This document shows, piece by piece, positions 1 through 11,800 of a DNA stretch of 64,000 bases. The stretch covers positions 1,122,308-1,186,307 of the forward strand of contig ONZQ02000007.1 of NCBI GenBank assembly GCA_900312665.1, written 5' to 3'. A program made the position numbers and the translations under genes. Positions within the stretch are counted from its first letter, which is position 1. Each line of letters opens with the position of its first letter. The notes below the pieces were generated by a model that saw only the letters and a list, made by a program, of their open reading frames with translations, had not been told where the DNA came from and searched no databases. Origin of the DNA: Cephalotrichum gorgonifer. Taxonomy: Eukaryota > Ascomycota > Sordariomycetes > Microascales > Microascaceae.

Positions 1-1119
1 GCCTCGCGGCTGATGATGCGGGGGCAGAAGGGCGAGAGGCGCGATCCAGGGAAGCTCCTCCGCGAGGAGAAGATGCGGAAGAGGATCGCGCGGGAGCTCC
101 CCAAGGTGTCGGCCGAGCTGCGCAAGGCACTTAATAAGTGGGAGAACGAGTACGGGCGCCCGTTCCTGGTCCACGGCGAGCGGTACCTTGACACCCTGGA
201 CGAGGAGGAGGGGAAATCCGCGGCGCCTGCCGCCGGCCCCAGGTCCAAGACGCCGGCTGGCCCGCCCCCGTCCGCGACTAGGCCGAAGAGTGCAGCGGGG
301 ACGAGCCGCACCAATAGCGTGGTACGACCGGCACCGCCGCCGAGGTCTATGACCAAGACGCCCACGGCTGGTGCGGGACAGAAGCGCGCGCCGCCTACGA
401 CGATGGCCAACACTAAGGGTAGTCCGTCACGGATACCGGCGCGCGTGCCGCTTGGCAACCTCAAGCACGGGAACAACTCGCCGGAGCGCCGACCTGAGTC
501 GAGAGCAGCCGCTGGTCCCGGTAGCATGCGAGGGCCCCCACCCCCGCTGATGAGGGCGCCGCCGCCGAAGATGCGCGAACTGGCGCCCGCGCCGCACCTC
601 GAGACGCCGGCGAACCCGTACTCGGCGAGCGACGGGCTCGGCTCGATTGTGAGGAGCGTCGACCCCGAGGACCCATACGACGACGGGCTGGCCCCGGCCC
701 CGGCCCCGGCGGAGCGGTACGCGAACTCTTACGCGCACCAGCACCAGGAGCGGCAGGGGTCGATCAAGAACCTGAACTCGTCGTCGTACCCGCCCGCGCC
801 CCCGACGGCCAGGCAGACGTCCGGGACGTCGCACACGTCGCAGGCGTCGACGATGGTATCCGGGTCTGAGAACTGGGAGACGTACGACGACAACAGCGAG
901 CCGGAGCCCGACGCGACGGACACGTACTACGCCAAGGTGCGGGCGGCGAGGATCAAGAGGGTGGAGCCGGAGAGCGGGCACCTGGGGTACAGCCAGTCGA
1001 AGAGGACGAGGGGGCTGATGGGGCCGCCGCAACTACCTGGGAGTGGGATGTTGGATTATGAGGGGAACAGGATCGTCTCGGGGAGCGAGTGGACGGACGA
1101 GGACGCCGGCGCTTACTGA
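1..1119 (+). CDS. ase1: Ase1/PRC1/MAP65 microtubule-bundling protein, C-terminal part (5' end outside window)
   Basis: The frame is open from base 1 to the TGA at 1117-1119, giving the last 372 residues; the N-terminal coiled coil and most of the spectrin domain lie upstream of the window. The first ~60 residues hold the conserved end of the Ase1/PRC1 spectrin fold, including LLREEKMRKR and GRPFLVHGERYLDTLDEEE. The rest is a basic, Pro/Ser/Ala-rich tail with many S/T-P sites (KTPAG, KTPTAG, NSPERR) and a short conserved patch, RVPLGNLKHGNNSPERR. By family, Ase1 crosslinks antiparallel microtubules in the anaphase midzone, and its tail is the part phosphorylated by cyclin-dependent kinase. The ATG at 13 is internal, not the start. 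The family assignment is firm; how much is missing cannot be seen. Confidence 0.9.
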   Translation, partial: ASRLMMRGQKGERRDPGKLLREEKMRKRIARELPKVSAELRKALNKWENEYGRPFLVHGERYLDTLDEEEGKSAAPAAGPRSKTPAGPPPSATRPKSAAGTSRTNSVVRPAPPPRSMTKTPTAGAGQKRAPPTTMANTKGSPSRIPARVPLGNLKHGNNSPERRPESRAAAGPGSMRGPPPPLMRAPPPKMRELAPAPHLETPANPYSASDGLGSIVRSVDPEDPYDDGLAPAPAPAERYANSYAHQHQERQGSIKNLNSSSYPPAPPTARQTSGTSHTSQASTMVSGSENWETYDDNSEPEPDATDTYYAKVRAARIKRVEPESGHLGYSQSKRTRGLMGPPQLPGSGMLDYEGNRIVSGSEWTDEDAGAY

Positions 1120-2673
1120 TTGAGGTGATCTTTCTGTCTCTCTCACACTCTCTTCATCTTTCTTTCTCTCGCACAGACACGCACTCATGCTTCCCCCCTG
1201 TCTACACCACCTTGGGGGGGGGCCCTGTCCGCCGCATCTTCATTTTTTTGGCCCAAGCTTGTTACGACGACGAAACGGATGAGCATTCACGCCCCATGTA
1301 TTTTGCGCTTTCCGACACGACGCCGAGACGAAAACCCCGTTCAGCTCATGAATATGCTATGAGGCAACGAGATTCAGCGAGGAAGCTGTTCTTTCTCACC
1401 GGAGTATTTTCATTTCCCCATTGCGGGGCGTTGCGACTGAGGAGTCTCCTTCCATTCTTCGATTCTTGTCTGTATTATCACTGTCTTTTCTTCCCATCGA
1501 GGGTATTTTTTTTTGTTTTACGAGTCTTCGGGGAAGGATGAGAGAGAGAGAGAGGAATGGGCTGCCGTTGAGACATGCGAGAGCTCCTTTTGAGAAGGAG
1601 TATCGGATTTCCTTGGGGGTTCCTGCATTAGAGGGGAGAGGTTCAACCCGTGGATGTAGGGAGGTTTAGGCTCACGGACCGAAACAGGAGGAGGTTTTTT
1701 TTTCTTCTTTCGTGTGGGTGTATAGGGAAGGGAATGGAACCACAGAAGGGGCAAAGGGGAAAGGTGGTTTGCGTTTGCGTCCTGCTGTTTAAAACGGAGT
1801 TTTAGGGGGGGGAGGCTGGCAGGCAGGTAGGTGGGCAGGGTCCTTGTGTTTATGGGCGTTTTCTGTCGATGTTTTGAGATTTTGATATCTGGGTTCCTGA
1901 CTTGATAATTTCCACAGCCCGTAGTGGTGGAATGAGTATATTCTCTTGACTACATGTATTTTGAACTGGTCCGTGTCCGTGTCTGGGTCGACGATGCTAT
2001 GTGTATGCTTGATTTGGTGACGTTGGGTTGATTGACAGTAGTGGTTTCGAAGGTGAGGTAATATTTCTTTGCGAGGTTTAAGCATGAGTACTGTACCTGT
2101 AGTCACTTGCGGTACTGGTCCGTCGTCATTGCGCAGGTATTCTTGACAGCCACTGTCTGTTCGCGGCGAGTTTGTTTTCTAGGGTCTAAGACTGTCCAGG
2201 GGTTCTTTCTTTAGGTGCCCTCTGACAGCATGGATATGTCGCATGTGTCCCGGGTAGGAAAGTTTGTCTCGGCCAAGAAAAAAGAAAAGGTCCCGAGTCC
2301 AAAGCCTTGAGATCCCAACGAAGCTCGTGCACGTGGGGGGAGGTGTGCAAATACTCCATAGGTACTAGGAACCTTAGTAGGTCAAAGTACAGGTATTAAA
2401 GTACTGGTTGTCATACCCCTGGACCCCTGAATCCTCCACTTCCCGCTGGGCGGAATCCTGCTGCCGGGTGCGAACTAGTGCCACAGCCTCGCATTCGTCC
2501 ATGCTTACTTACCTCGCCTCACCTCCAACCTCCGGAGGCCCCGTATCACTCGTAATGAATACGGGAGCTTCCTCTGATTCTTTTAATATTTTGTACAGGT
2601 GCACCTTCCCTTCCTGGTTCTGTAGCTTGTTTCCTTTCTTTGTACATTGACCCCTATAACAAAACTAGAAGCA
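1120..2673. other. Intergenic: ase1 3' region and irs4 promoter
   Basis: No gene is supported here. The first half has pyrimidine-rich and GA-rich tracts, including a short (GA)n run near 1540-1554. The open frames present are short, often start on non-ATG codons and resemble nothing known to me. The last few hundred bases before 2674 are presumably the promoter and leader of the EH-domain gene. Confidence 0.6.
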
Positions 2674-4371
2674 ATGAACTCCCCATCTCCGCCCTCCGGC
2701 ACGACGCCAGCCCTCCAGGGCGCGCTCCTCGCCTTCCAGAAGGGACAGCTCCCGCTGCCCAGGGAAACCCGCCTCACCCCAGGAACGTCAAGGGCCCATA
2801 GCCGGGAGCGGAGTCCGCGGAGACTAGCCCCACAGGACTCCGGCCCGCCGAGGGCGCGGCACGACATCTCGCCCTCGAGGTCTCATGACGTCTCCGACAC
2901 GGCGGGCGTGGGCGTGATCGCACCGAGGAGATCGAGTCCCGTGAGGACGGGGGACTCCTTCATCGCGGCGAACCTGGCTGCAGGCCCACTGAGTCCCGCG
3001 CGGACGGGGACGGGCGGCCCTGTGGACGCGAGCAGGTCTCCGCGGGCGGATACGCGGCCGATCCCGAGCGCAGCGAAGCTGATTTCCATGTTCGAGGGTA
3101 CCGAGGAGCGGGGAGGTGTGGATTCACGGGGGAAGACTCCGACTAGTGACGGGGGCGGGGACGGGGATCCGGTCAAGGTTGATGCGCCGCCGAGACCGAC
3201 CGTGGGCGCGGCGAGGGCGGGTGAGCACGCGAAGAGGGCGGGCACGCCGGGTGGGAAACCAGAAGCTCACAAGGCGTCGGCTGCTAGGAGGCCGCCGGTA
3301 GCGAGGTCGAAGCCGGCAGTAGATGCCGCGCTGCTGGCGGCGAGGCAAGTCGCGAGGACCTCGGCGGCCGAGAGGGCCGAAACGTCGCCCGCGCGGGGAC
3401 CGACGCCGCCGACGCCGCCGAAGCCGAGAGGGATGGGCAGGGGGGACCCGAGGGCCATCACACCCTTGCCTTCTCCTTCTATCTCCGCTACGAAAAAGGA
3501 CCACCCCGTGATCCTGGAGCCGGAAGCAGGCCGCCAGAGGCGCGGCTCCGCATCCTCGGAGGATACCTTCGTCTCTGCATCTTCAGTACAATCTCCCGCG
3601 CCCTCCCCGCCGCCCTCCCCTACACGCTCCGTCCGCCCACCCCGCACCCCCACCCGCACGTCGAACAAGTCCGCGTCCACCTCCCCCTCCCGCCGGCCCG
3701 CGCCTCCGCCGCGCCGCAACCCCGCCGGCGCATCCCTGAACGCCACCGCACTCTCCACGGCCATCGTAGCCGGGTCCCTCGCCTCGTCGCGCCTGACGCC
3801 GAGCAACACGGGGGGAGGAGACGCGGCGACGACGCCGCAGAAGCACCAGCCCTCGCCCCGGCTCCTGCAGACGCTGCGGACGGGCGACAGCGACCACGCG
3901 CACCGGCACCGGGACGAGGAGGAGGAGAAGACGAGGAAGAACGGGCTGAGGGGGAAGAGGCACAAGCACCACGAGGGGGCGAGGAAGCGGTGGGCGGCGA
4001 GGGTGTCGGAGGGGCAGAGGAAGAGGTACGAGGCGCTCTGGGCGAGCAACAGGGGCCTCTTCGTCGAGGAGCACCTGTCGTCGTCGTCGCCGCTCGGCGG
4101 CGCGGGCGGCTGGGCCCGCGGGGGCGTCGACCCGGGGGACTACGTGGTCAACGTGGTGGTGAGGGAGCTGTGGAGGCGGAGCAGGCTGCCGGACGACGAG
4201 CTGGAGGAGGTGTGGGCGCTGGTGGACGCGGAGGGGAGGGGGGTGCTGGGGCGGAGGGAGTTCGTCGTGGGGACGTGGCTCGTCGACCAGCGGCTGAGGG
4301 GGAGGAAGATACCGGCGCGGGTGGGGGACAGCGTGTGGGATAGTGCGAGCGGTATGGCGAGCAGGAGGTAG
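2674..4371 (+). CDS. irs4: Irs4/Tax4-like protein with C-terminal EH domain
   Basis: Single-exon gene of 565 residues. The first ATG in frame is 2674; the nine codons before it begin with TTG and are not a eukaryotic start. Residues 1 to ~410 are low-complexity, rich in Pro, Ser, Arg and Ala, with many S-P sites. A basic stretch (about 405-445) precedes a C-terminal EH domain containing KRYEALWASNRGLF, VVRELWRRSRLPDDELEEVW and EFVVGTWLVDQRLRGRKIP. This layout, a disordered N terminus plus one C-terminal EH domain, is that of Irs4/Tax4. In yeast these bind and activate the 5-phosphatase Inp51 and affect PI(4,5)P2, cell-wall integrity and autophagy. The EH call is firm; the Irs4 role is inferred from layout and similarity. 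Confidence 0.85.
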   Translation: MNSPSPPSGTTPALQGALLAFQKGQLPLPRETRLTPGTSRAHSRERSPRRLAPQDSGPPRARHDISPSRSHDVSDTAGVGVIAPRRSSPVRTGDSFIAANLAAGPLSPARTGTGGPVDASRSPRADTRPIPSAAKLISMFEGTEERGGVDSRGKTPTSDGGGDGDPVKVDAPPRPTVGAARAGEHAKRAGTPGGKPEAHKASAARRPPVARSKPAVDAALLAARQVARTSAAERAETSPARGPTPPTPPKPRGMGRGDPRAITPLPSPSISATKKDHPVILEPEAGRQRRGSASSEDTFVSASSVQSPAPSPPPSPTRSVRPPRTPTRTSNKSASTSPSRRPAPPPRRNPAGASLNATALSTAIVAGSLASSRLTPSNTGGGDAATTPQKHQPSPRLLQTLRTGDSDHAHRHRDEEEEKTRKNGLRGKRHKHHEGARKRWAARVSEGQRKRYEALWASNRGLFVEEHLSSSSPLGGAGGWARGGVDPGDYVVNVVVRELWRRSRLPDDELEEVWALVDAEGRGVLGRREFVVGTWLVDQRLRGRKIPARVGDSVWDSASGMASRR

Positions 4372-5996
4372 GAATTCTGCATACGGCTAGCTGTATGCGG
4401 TCTGAGGAAGAGCATAATTCTGGTATCCCCCGAGGGATTTGTTCACACGACGGATCCCCCACCTTGTCTTCAGTCGTGGCAGCCGTGTTTCTCATTTTTT
4501 TTTGTATTTAGAGCCCATATAATAATTTTAATACCCAGCATACGAATACATCCCCTTAAACGCACTAGAACGAATGGAGGAACACCATCTAGGAAGGCAG
4601 AGCCAGTGTGATATACGTGGGCATGGGTCGCGTGCGGGTGTTCCATGCGAGCTCCCCAGCTGTAAGCTCCAGGTTCGCAGTTGGAAGGTTGGCTAGCTAA
4701 TACGGCGATTCTAACATGTCGGCTTGGAGGCGAGCTAGATAGAGCCTGTGCGCTGGTTGGCTCGTCGGAGGCTTGGCGGGTGTGTGGCTTGCTGTCGGTA
4801 GGGTGGTATTACCTCTCGCTTCCCTTGAGGCCTTTCGGGTACGCGCGCTGCTTCAGGCGATGGGTGTGGGGGGAGAGGCAGCTGCTGTCGGGGAGAAGAG
4901 AGGCCGCCACCCATCATATGTGAGCTAGAGCCGAGTGGGAAACAGTGGGATGAGGGGGGGGGGAAGGGGGGAGAGCGGAAAGGGGGGGGTATAGACGGAA
5001 GCCACACCGCGACTTGCTCAGACTCAGTCGCCAGAAAACAGATGGTCTAATCAGCCACCCGGATCAAGAGGGATCAAAGCTGAGAATGATGCGCTGTTAT
5101 AATAGTGATGTGATGGCCTTGGGAACCGTCGTCCGTCAGAAACAAGGAAATCCGCCGCCGGGGGGCTCTATACTCGATATAGTCTTAGGCGCGCACTATT
5201 ACTTTGCCGCCTTGGCGCGGAAGGGGGAGAGGGAATAAGAACCTGGGGACACGGCCGCACGTTCCCCCGGGCCGCATGCGCCTCTTGTCCCGTGTCAGCT
5301 GCTGTGGGTTCTCGCATTCGGGATCCGGGGGAGGAGGGGAAGAAGGGAGGGAGAGGACTGGTGCAGGCTGGGCTGGGCTGGCCCGGTGAGTAACTAGAGA
5401 CTATTAGAATAGAAATAAAGGTCGGGCCATCCGCCCTCCTCCCATTCGAACCTCGAACTTCCAGACAGAGACCGCCGTGCTTTTCCTACGAATTTAAACT
5501 TCTAACATTGTTTTGCGTATGCTTCATGCCGGAAGAGGAAGAAGAAAAGGAGGTGTGTCTCGATCTCCTTTTGCAAATCGATCCGAGCTCCAGCGTTCGT
5601 TCTCTCAGGCGCTACCTCGATTCGAGGAAGGAAGTCTTATTTTAACAGACGGAACCGACACCGAAAGTTCACAAGATTATTAAACCAGAAGCTGGCTGCA
5701 ACCTTGCGACAACGAACGACGATTCCCCCCAAGTCGCCACGCCGCCCGCCCCAAAACTGGTCGTCTTCCGTTTCCGTTCTTCGAGGCACTGTGAGTCGCA
5801 CCTGCCGCCACCACCACTGTCACCAACCAGTCGTGTAGGTCTCTCGCCCATCCTGGTAGGCCAACCATTACTAAGCCCGCCACTCCCTGGCAGCTGGCTG
5901 CGCCGAGTTTGCCCCCGCCTGGCCGCGCCACTCGACGCCCCCGAATTTCGGCTTCTTATGCGGTACCACTGATTTTCAGGGGACCCATCGCCCGTC
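4372..5996. other. Intergenic, with a cluster of long G-runs
   Basis: No protein gene is supported. Near 4953-4989 three long G-runs (about 11, 6 and 8 bases) lie within 40 bases on the + strand. A second GA/G-rich patch follows around 5330-5380. The bases just before 5997 are probably the promoter and leader of the RING gene. The minus-strand frame over 5669-6037 overlaps that leader and has no recognisable domain. Confidence 0.55.
4953..4989 (+). repeat. Clustered G-runs, possible G-quadruplex
   Basis: Three runs of roughly 11, 6 and 8 guanines, separated by AA and by a short GAGAGCGGAAA-type spacer, sit in non-coding DNA. The longest run could supply two of the four G-tracts needed. Such runs are also prone to sequencing-length errors, so exact counts are uncertain. 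Confidence 0.5.
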
Positions 5997-7766
5997 ATGG
6001 TGGATAACGATCTCGATCGTCCCTCTATTGGAGCCACCCAGTCTGATAGCCATCACGAACAAGGTACATTTGCTTTTTGCCTAACTTCCTGATTTCCTAG
6101 TTCCGAAGAAACAAAAAATAAGTTTCCACCTCTAGCCCTGCAAGTCCCAGCCTTCTTCCTATCCCTCTTTTTGTCTCTTTATGCCTCTGATCCCTCTACG
6201 GATATCGATTTCGAATTCCCTTGTTGTCTACGCACTGCTTCCTTTTTGATTTTCCCGTCTAATCGCATATCGCGACCACACCAAAACCTCCACTTCTGTT
6301 AACCACACCCCTCCCCTTGCTTGTGGTTGCTCCCTCTGTTTACTTGGATACACTCCCTACATATTATTCTCCTCACCTAACCCCACGATAGCCTTTCCCC
6401 TTCTCCACTATCCACCTCCACCTCCACCCAACACAATCGTCATAGAGGCCCGGCGGCAAATACTTCATGTACTAAAGAGCGATACAAATACCAACCTGAC
6501 AGACTCTCCCCAAACCCACGGCTATCTACGATCCGGAAACTTCCACCTGCCCATATTCCTCCCTCCGCTCCAGCCGCCGAACCCGCGCGCGACCGGTCCC
6601 GAACCACCTCTTTCCTCGACGCCCGCCCTCTGGAACCACCACTCCTCCTTCCCCTCTGGCTCCTTCCCCACACCGTACGCCGACGCCAGTTTCGTATCGT
6701 ACTACCCGCCCCCGATCTACCCCGGCCACTTCGGCACCTTCCACGACGCCACCGACCCGATCTCCTTCCTGCCCGGCGCCCCGCTGCCGAGCATCTCCGG
6801 CCTCGCTCCCTTCGCCGCCTCCGGAGAGCATAGGGCAAGGAGCCTAAGGGCCGGCGGATATTTCTTCTCCCTATCCCAGGGCGCCGAGATACAGGGCCAG
6901 CCCCTTGAGTCCTCAGGCCGCGAGTCCTATCTCGAACACCTGAGTGCGGTGTCCCCGCCAACCGCAGCCTTGGATCCTACCGTGGGAGGAATACCGCCGC
7001 CGAATCCGGCAGTCACGCCCGCGGCCTCCTCGCCTTCCACGAGGAGAAACACGTACCTCCACGGTCTCTACCCAGCAGCCGCAGACCTGGAGCCGGCTAC
7101 CACATCCCCCACCATCACCAGCACACGCACAATGTCCGCGCGGAAGCGGAACAGCACGGTCGTCGACCTCCCGAGCTCGAGCCCCGCGGCGCAAGGTTCC
7201 AAGAGGCGGAGGCGGACGTCGGCCGCCGCGCCGTCGAGGTCGGATCCCCTCGAGGCGGAAGAGTCGGACGACGAGGACGTCATCGACCTGCGGGACATAA
7301 GTAGGGTCCCCGAGATGCTGCTGAAGAGGCAGAGGGAGAAGGCGGAGAGGGTGAAGCTGGGTGGTTTCCAGTGCGCTATATGCATGGACTGGGCCACGTC
7401 TCTGACGGTTACCCACTGCGGTTCGTCTTTCCACCCCCGTTTTTCCTAAGCTTTATTTCTGTTATGGTGCTCGGAACTCTCACCCTAAGATGAAGCATAC
7501 AAATAAATATTCAGGTTTACTAACATTCTGGGGTGGGAACAGGGCATCTATTTTGCGCGGACTGCCTGACGACGGCGATGGATACCGAGGCACAGAGGCA
7601 CAAATGCCCCATCTGCCGGCAAAAGATTGAGAGTAAGCCCCGCGAGGCGTACAAGTCCTCCACGAAGGGCTTCTGGCCCCTGGAGCTGAAGCTCATGACG
7701 GCTACGAAAAAGGGGAAGCGCGCGGACGGTCAGCAGGCGACGGTGAAGCCAGGCGAGAGCACGTAA
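5997..7766 (+). CDS. C3HC4 RING-finger protein, Slx8-like E3 ubiquitin ligase
   Basis: Proposed exons 5997-6063, then from 6446 (or 6392) to 7420, and 7543-7766, giving 421 or 439 residues. The last intron (7421-7542) is well supported: TTTACTAACATT branch site, CAG acceptor, and it rejoins the RING. The RING runs CAIC, then HCGHLFCADC across the junction, then CPICRQK, a full C3HC4 set. The tail PLELKLMTATKKGKR is typical of the fungal Slx8-type proteins. Before the RING come a basic patch (GSKRRRR) and an acidic stretch (EAEESDDEDVIDL). The upstream ~190 residues are Pro/Ser-rich and contain no ATG, so an upstream first exon is needed; the one proposed fits in phase with both acceptors. Slx8-family ligases ubiquitylate SUMO-modified proteins in the nucleus. 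The RING is certain, the Slx8 role likely, and exon 1 tentative. Confidence 0.7.
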
Positions 7767-8888
7767 AGGCGTTTGTTTTTGTATGCCTTATTTGGCGAGG
7801 AGGGGAGGAGAGATGTATCATTTGATTCCCTTTTTTCTGTTCTTTCTTTTTTTTTGGGGGGGGGGAGGCGCAAAGGGAGTATAGGAGAGGAATCCTCTGA
7901 ATTGTCACTTTGCATTGGGAGGGGGGCATCGGGTGGAAGCATGGTCGTTATCTAGCTCATGCATAGCCTAGGAGTGGAAAGGGGGGGATATGAACACGGA
8001 CACACGGTTGTTACTTGTTACTCACATGCTCTTTTATCTTTGTCCTAACGACTTTCCCTTGAGCCATCCTGGTGAAGAATCGTGGATCGAGGAATTGAGG
8101 GGATGATCCGGTGCCTAGTTTGGTTGGGCAGGCAAGGAATTCCAGTGCGCGGCAAGTATTACACCCCATCCCTATCCGTATCCGTATCCTCCGTAGCATG
8201 GAGAGGACAGACTCACTCAAACTACGGAGTAGGCAGCCACCTGTCCGTCCTGTCTTCAGCCCCGTCCCGGGATAACAATGGAAGCGTGTTTCTGTTTCCC
8301 TGTCCTGGCAGTTTCATGCCTTTGTGTAACTAACCCCCTGCTTTAGACTCAGGAAATCGCAACACGGGTATTTTAATACTTTTCCACCTCGAAATAAATT
8401 CCTTTCTTGGGAAGCCCTTGAAAAAAAATGAGATACCTGATTGCCAAGGACCAAAAAAAAGCACAGAACCCTTTATGTCTGCTCTCCATATCTGCCAAAA
8501 ACCCAGGAAACCGAGTAAACTCTCCTGGGAAGAGAAGAGAAGAGGGGTGAGCGCTGGAAAGGAGTGCTCGTGAGAATGACAAACTCGCCTCTACTTGCTA
8601 TTGTGAAATACCCCCCCCCCCTTTTTTTCATCGACTCCATATCACAACACACACGTACACGTCAACGCTGATATCAACACGAAGCAAGTCACAACTCTAT
8701 ATTACGGTTATTCCTTTTCAGAGATATCTCTCCCGCCGCAAGCGTCCTCTTGGGTATTGAACACCCTCCCACACCCCCCTCTTCAGAACTCCTCGCGGGG
8801 ACGTCTTCCACATGGGACCTTTTTACACGCTTCTATATTCCCTCCCCCCTCCCCCTCCTCCCTCTCTCCGGGTCCACACCCCCAAAAC
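7767..8888. other. Intergenic between convergent RING and nup192 genes
   Basis: This is the shared 3' side of two convergent genes, so only 3' UTRs and terminators are expected. It has T-runs followed by G-runs near 7846-7867 and a C-run/T-run junction near 8611-8630. No coding frame resembles a known protein. Confidence 0.6.
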
Positions 8889-11800
8889 CTAATGGAACAT
8901 CACCTCCGGGCCCCTCTTCGGCTCCGGAAGCACCTCATTTTCAAACTATCCAAACCGGTCAGACCTAATTCAAACCTCCAAGAGCGGTGGGGGGAAACAA
9001 AAGGGGCACAAAAATCGAGGGAGAAACGCTTAGGGGGGCAAGACCTACCTCCAAGAACCCCGTGGCAGTAATCATCACGATGAACGAGTCCGCCAGCTCC
9101 GCCACGCTCTCCGAGAGCCCGTCGTCTACGTGCCCAATCCCGGCCGACCTCTTCAGCGTGTGCGCCACAAGCATGCGGTGGTCCGTCAGGAACCGCCGGC
9201 CCTGTGCCGTGTTGTGCGAGGCGCGGCTCACGAGCGCCGCCGAGATGATGCAGGATACCTTGGCCAGGAGGGCGTAGTGCGTCGCCATGGCGGCGGGGCT
9301 CGACGGGTCTGTGGGTTTGTTAGGCACATTTCTGCATGAAGGGGGTTAAAGGTACGAAAAAGGAGGGAGGAGTGGACTAACCTATCTGAAGCTCTGGGTC
9401 GACCGAGAAGAGACCCGACAGCTCGATGGCGCGGAAAAGGTTCGCATGTAGGACATACTTGGCGCCCTCCCTCGTCTGGCACAGCTGCAGGAGCAGCGCG
9501 AGCTTAGCGTCGAGGTAGTGCTCCTGCTGTCCCCTCTGCATCTCCGCGCTCTCCTGCATCATGTTCTTCAGCGAGTCGACCATGACCCCGATGAAGTTCA
9601 ACCGGTTCAGAGTGTCCACGATGTGGCTGTCGGCCTCCTGGTTTCCGAGGTTCACGAGCGCCGATAGGAGGATGAGCGCCGCCGTCTGGCAACCCGGCTC
9701 GCCGCCGTAAGCGTCGTCGCAGATGACGTTGGCGAGCCTATCGCCGTAGATCTGGATCGTGCGCATCGTCTTCTGCCGCCCCAGCACCCCCGAGTCCTTG
9801 TCGACCATCCCCGTCAGGTACCGGTAGCAGATGCTGTAGTAGATCGAGCGGAGCTCGCTCTGGTCCGCCCACTTGCCGATGCCCTGCAGGCATATCTGGA
9901 AGAGCTGGTACAGCTTGTCGCCCACGAGGTGGCTCATCTCCGCGCCCTTGCCGTTCACACCCTCGGCCGATGCCGGCACGGTGAGGTCGAGCTTGAAGAG
10001 GAGCACCTTGGCCAGCTTGGCGAGTTCGTACGCGAGCTGCTGGCGCTCTGAGGAGCAAACCTCGAGACTGGGGAGGATCGTCTGCAGCGTCTCGAGGTAG
10101 AACGAGGTCCGCGCGCTGCCCTGGAAGTCGTTGGACTCGATCATGATGAGCACCAAGTTCACCCACGACTTGAGCAGTTTGTGGCATTGCGCGACTATCT
10201 GGATCTGCCTGTTGGACGACACCAAGTACTCGATGATGATGGCTTCCTCTCGATCGATAGACGCCAGCTCCTGTGGCGAAATAACTTGGGCACTGCCGCG
10301 GCTTTCGCTGCGCTTCACAAGGAGGATTTCCTTGACCCGCTCGATGTTGTAGATGCGGTTTCCATCGGCGTCCTCGTCTACGCAAATGCTGAGGTCGAGA
10401 TCGCCGTAGAACTGGAACACTGGCTCGGCGAGCTGCCAATCCGAGGTCGGGAGGATAAAGTCGAAGAGCTCGAAGATCGTGCTGACAGTGATGGATTCCT
10501 GCGAGTCTATGACTACCGTCCCCCGCAGAGCCTCGAAGATGCGCCGCTTGTAGGTTGGAGAGCGAGCTTGTGAGACGCCACAGAGCTCTATGGCGATGTA
10601 GTTGAACAGCGCTGCCCGGTGGGAGAGGAACTCCGTGAGCGCGATGGCACCCTCAGTCAGGGGGAATTCTAGCGTAGCCATTTCCTGTCCTTCCCACAGC
10701 GTCCCGGGCAAGATCGGGTCCTCCTTCGCAAGGAGAGCAAAGACAAAATCAACGTTCCTCAACTCATCGATTACTATGGGTGCCGTCAATGGCGAGCTCC
10801 ACAGGATCTGCAAGATTCGCAGGACCTTCTGCTCCAGGGCGACGAGCCACTGTCGAACGCCCTGGCCATCTTGAGCGTGGGTCGAGCTCCAAAGATTGAT
10901 GAGGCTATGGAACACGGAGGTCCCCTTGAAGAACGGGCTGCCGGGTTCGACAGACACCCTGTCGACTTCGCACTGGAAGCCTAGCAGGAGATGGCCAATG
11001 GACGGCCTCCTAGGTGACTCACGGAGGCAGGCGTATAGGAAGTCGAGAATGTAAATCTTGATCATGTACACCGGTGAGTCCATCTCTCGTCCTGTATCCA
11101 AGGGTGCCATAAGATCTGACATCAGGGACCGCGCAATGGCTTCGTGATCGCCATTTGCTTCCAATGCCACAATTGCCTTGTTGCGGTGAGTACGGGGCCC
11201 AATATTAGCCGACCACGCCGAGGTGATTCGCGAAGACACAGACACCCGCTCCAGGAGCTTGAGGCATGCAAGCGAAAGATCAGGGTGTCCGAGCCCGCAG
11301 AAGGTGCCCAGATCCACGACGAGGTCCAGGTGGCCGACCAGACCGTCTTCGAACGACGAGTAGCGGGAGGTCGAGCCCGGGAGCCTGCTGTAGTTGGACT
11401 GGTTCCTGATTATGGGTCGTATGATGTCCAGGTAAGTGGGCTGGAGGTCGAGGATTCGTGAGATGAGTGTGATTCCTCTCAGTATACCGAGGATAAGGGG
11501 GGAGTCCGGCGCGGCGTTGCCCACCTCAACCGCGGGCTGGTGAATTGCGGAGAAGACGGCGGCGACGGCCTTCTCCGTTAGCATCCACTCCATCACCCGC
11601 GCGAAGGGATGCATTCGGACATAGGTAGACAAGTCGGTTGTCGACATGGCGGCGTCGATTGGGAGATTGGTGGAGTTTGCGAGGATGATGAGATTCTCGT
11701 TGAATGACTCCAAGCAGACAACGGCAAACTCGAGGCATTGGAGTCTTAGCATGCGCGCTTGGTTCACTTCTGTCAGCTCGCGCGTTTTCTTAGATAGAAC

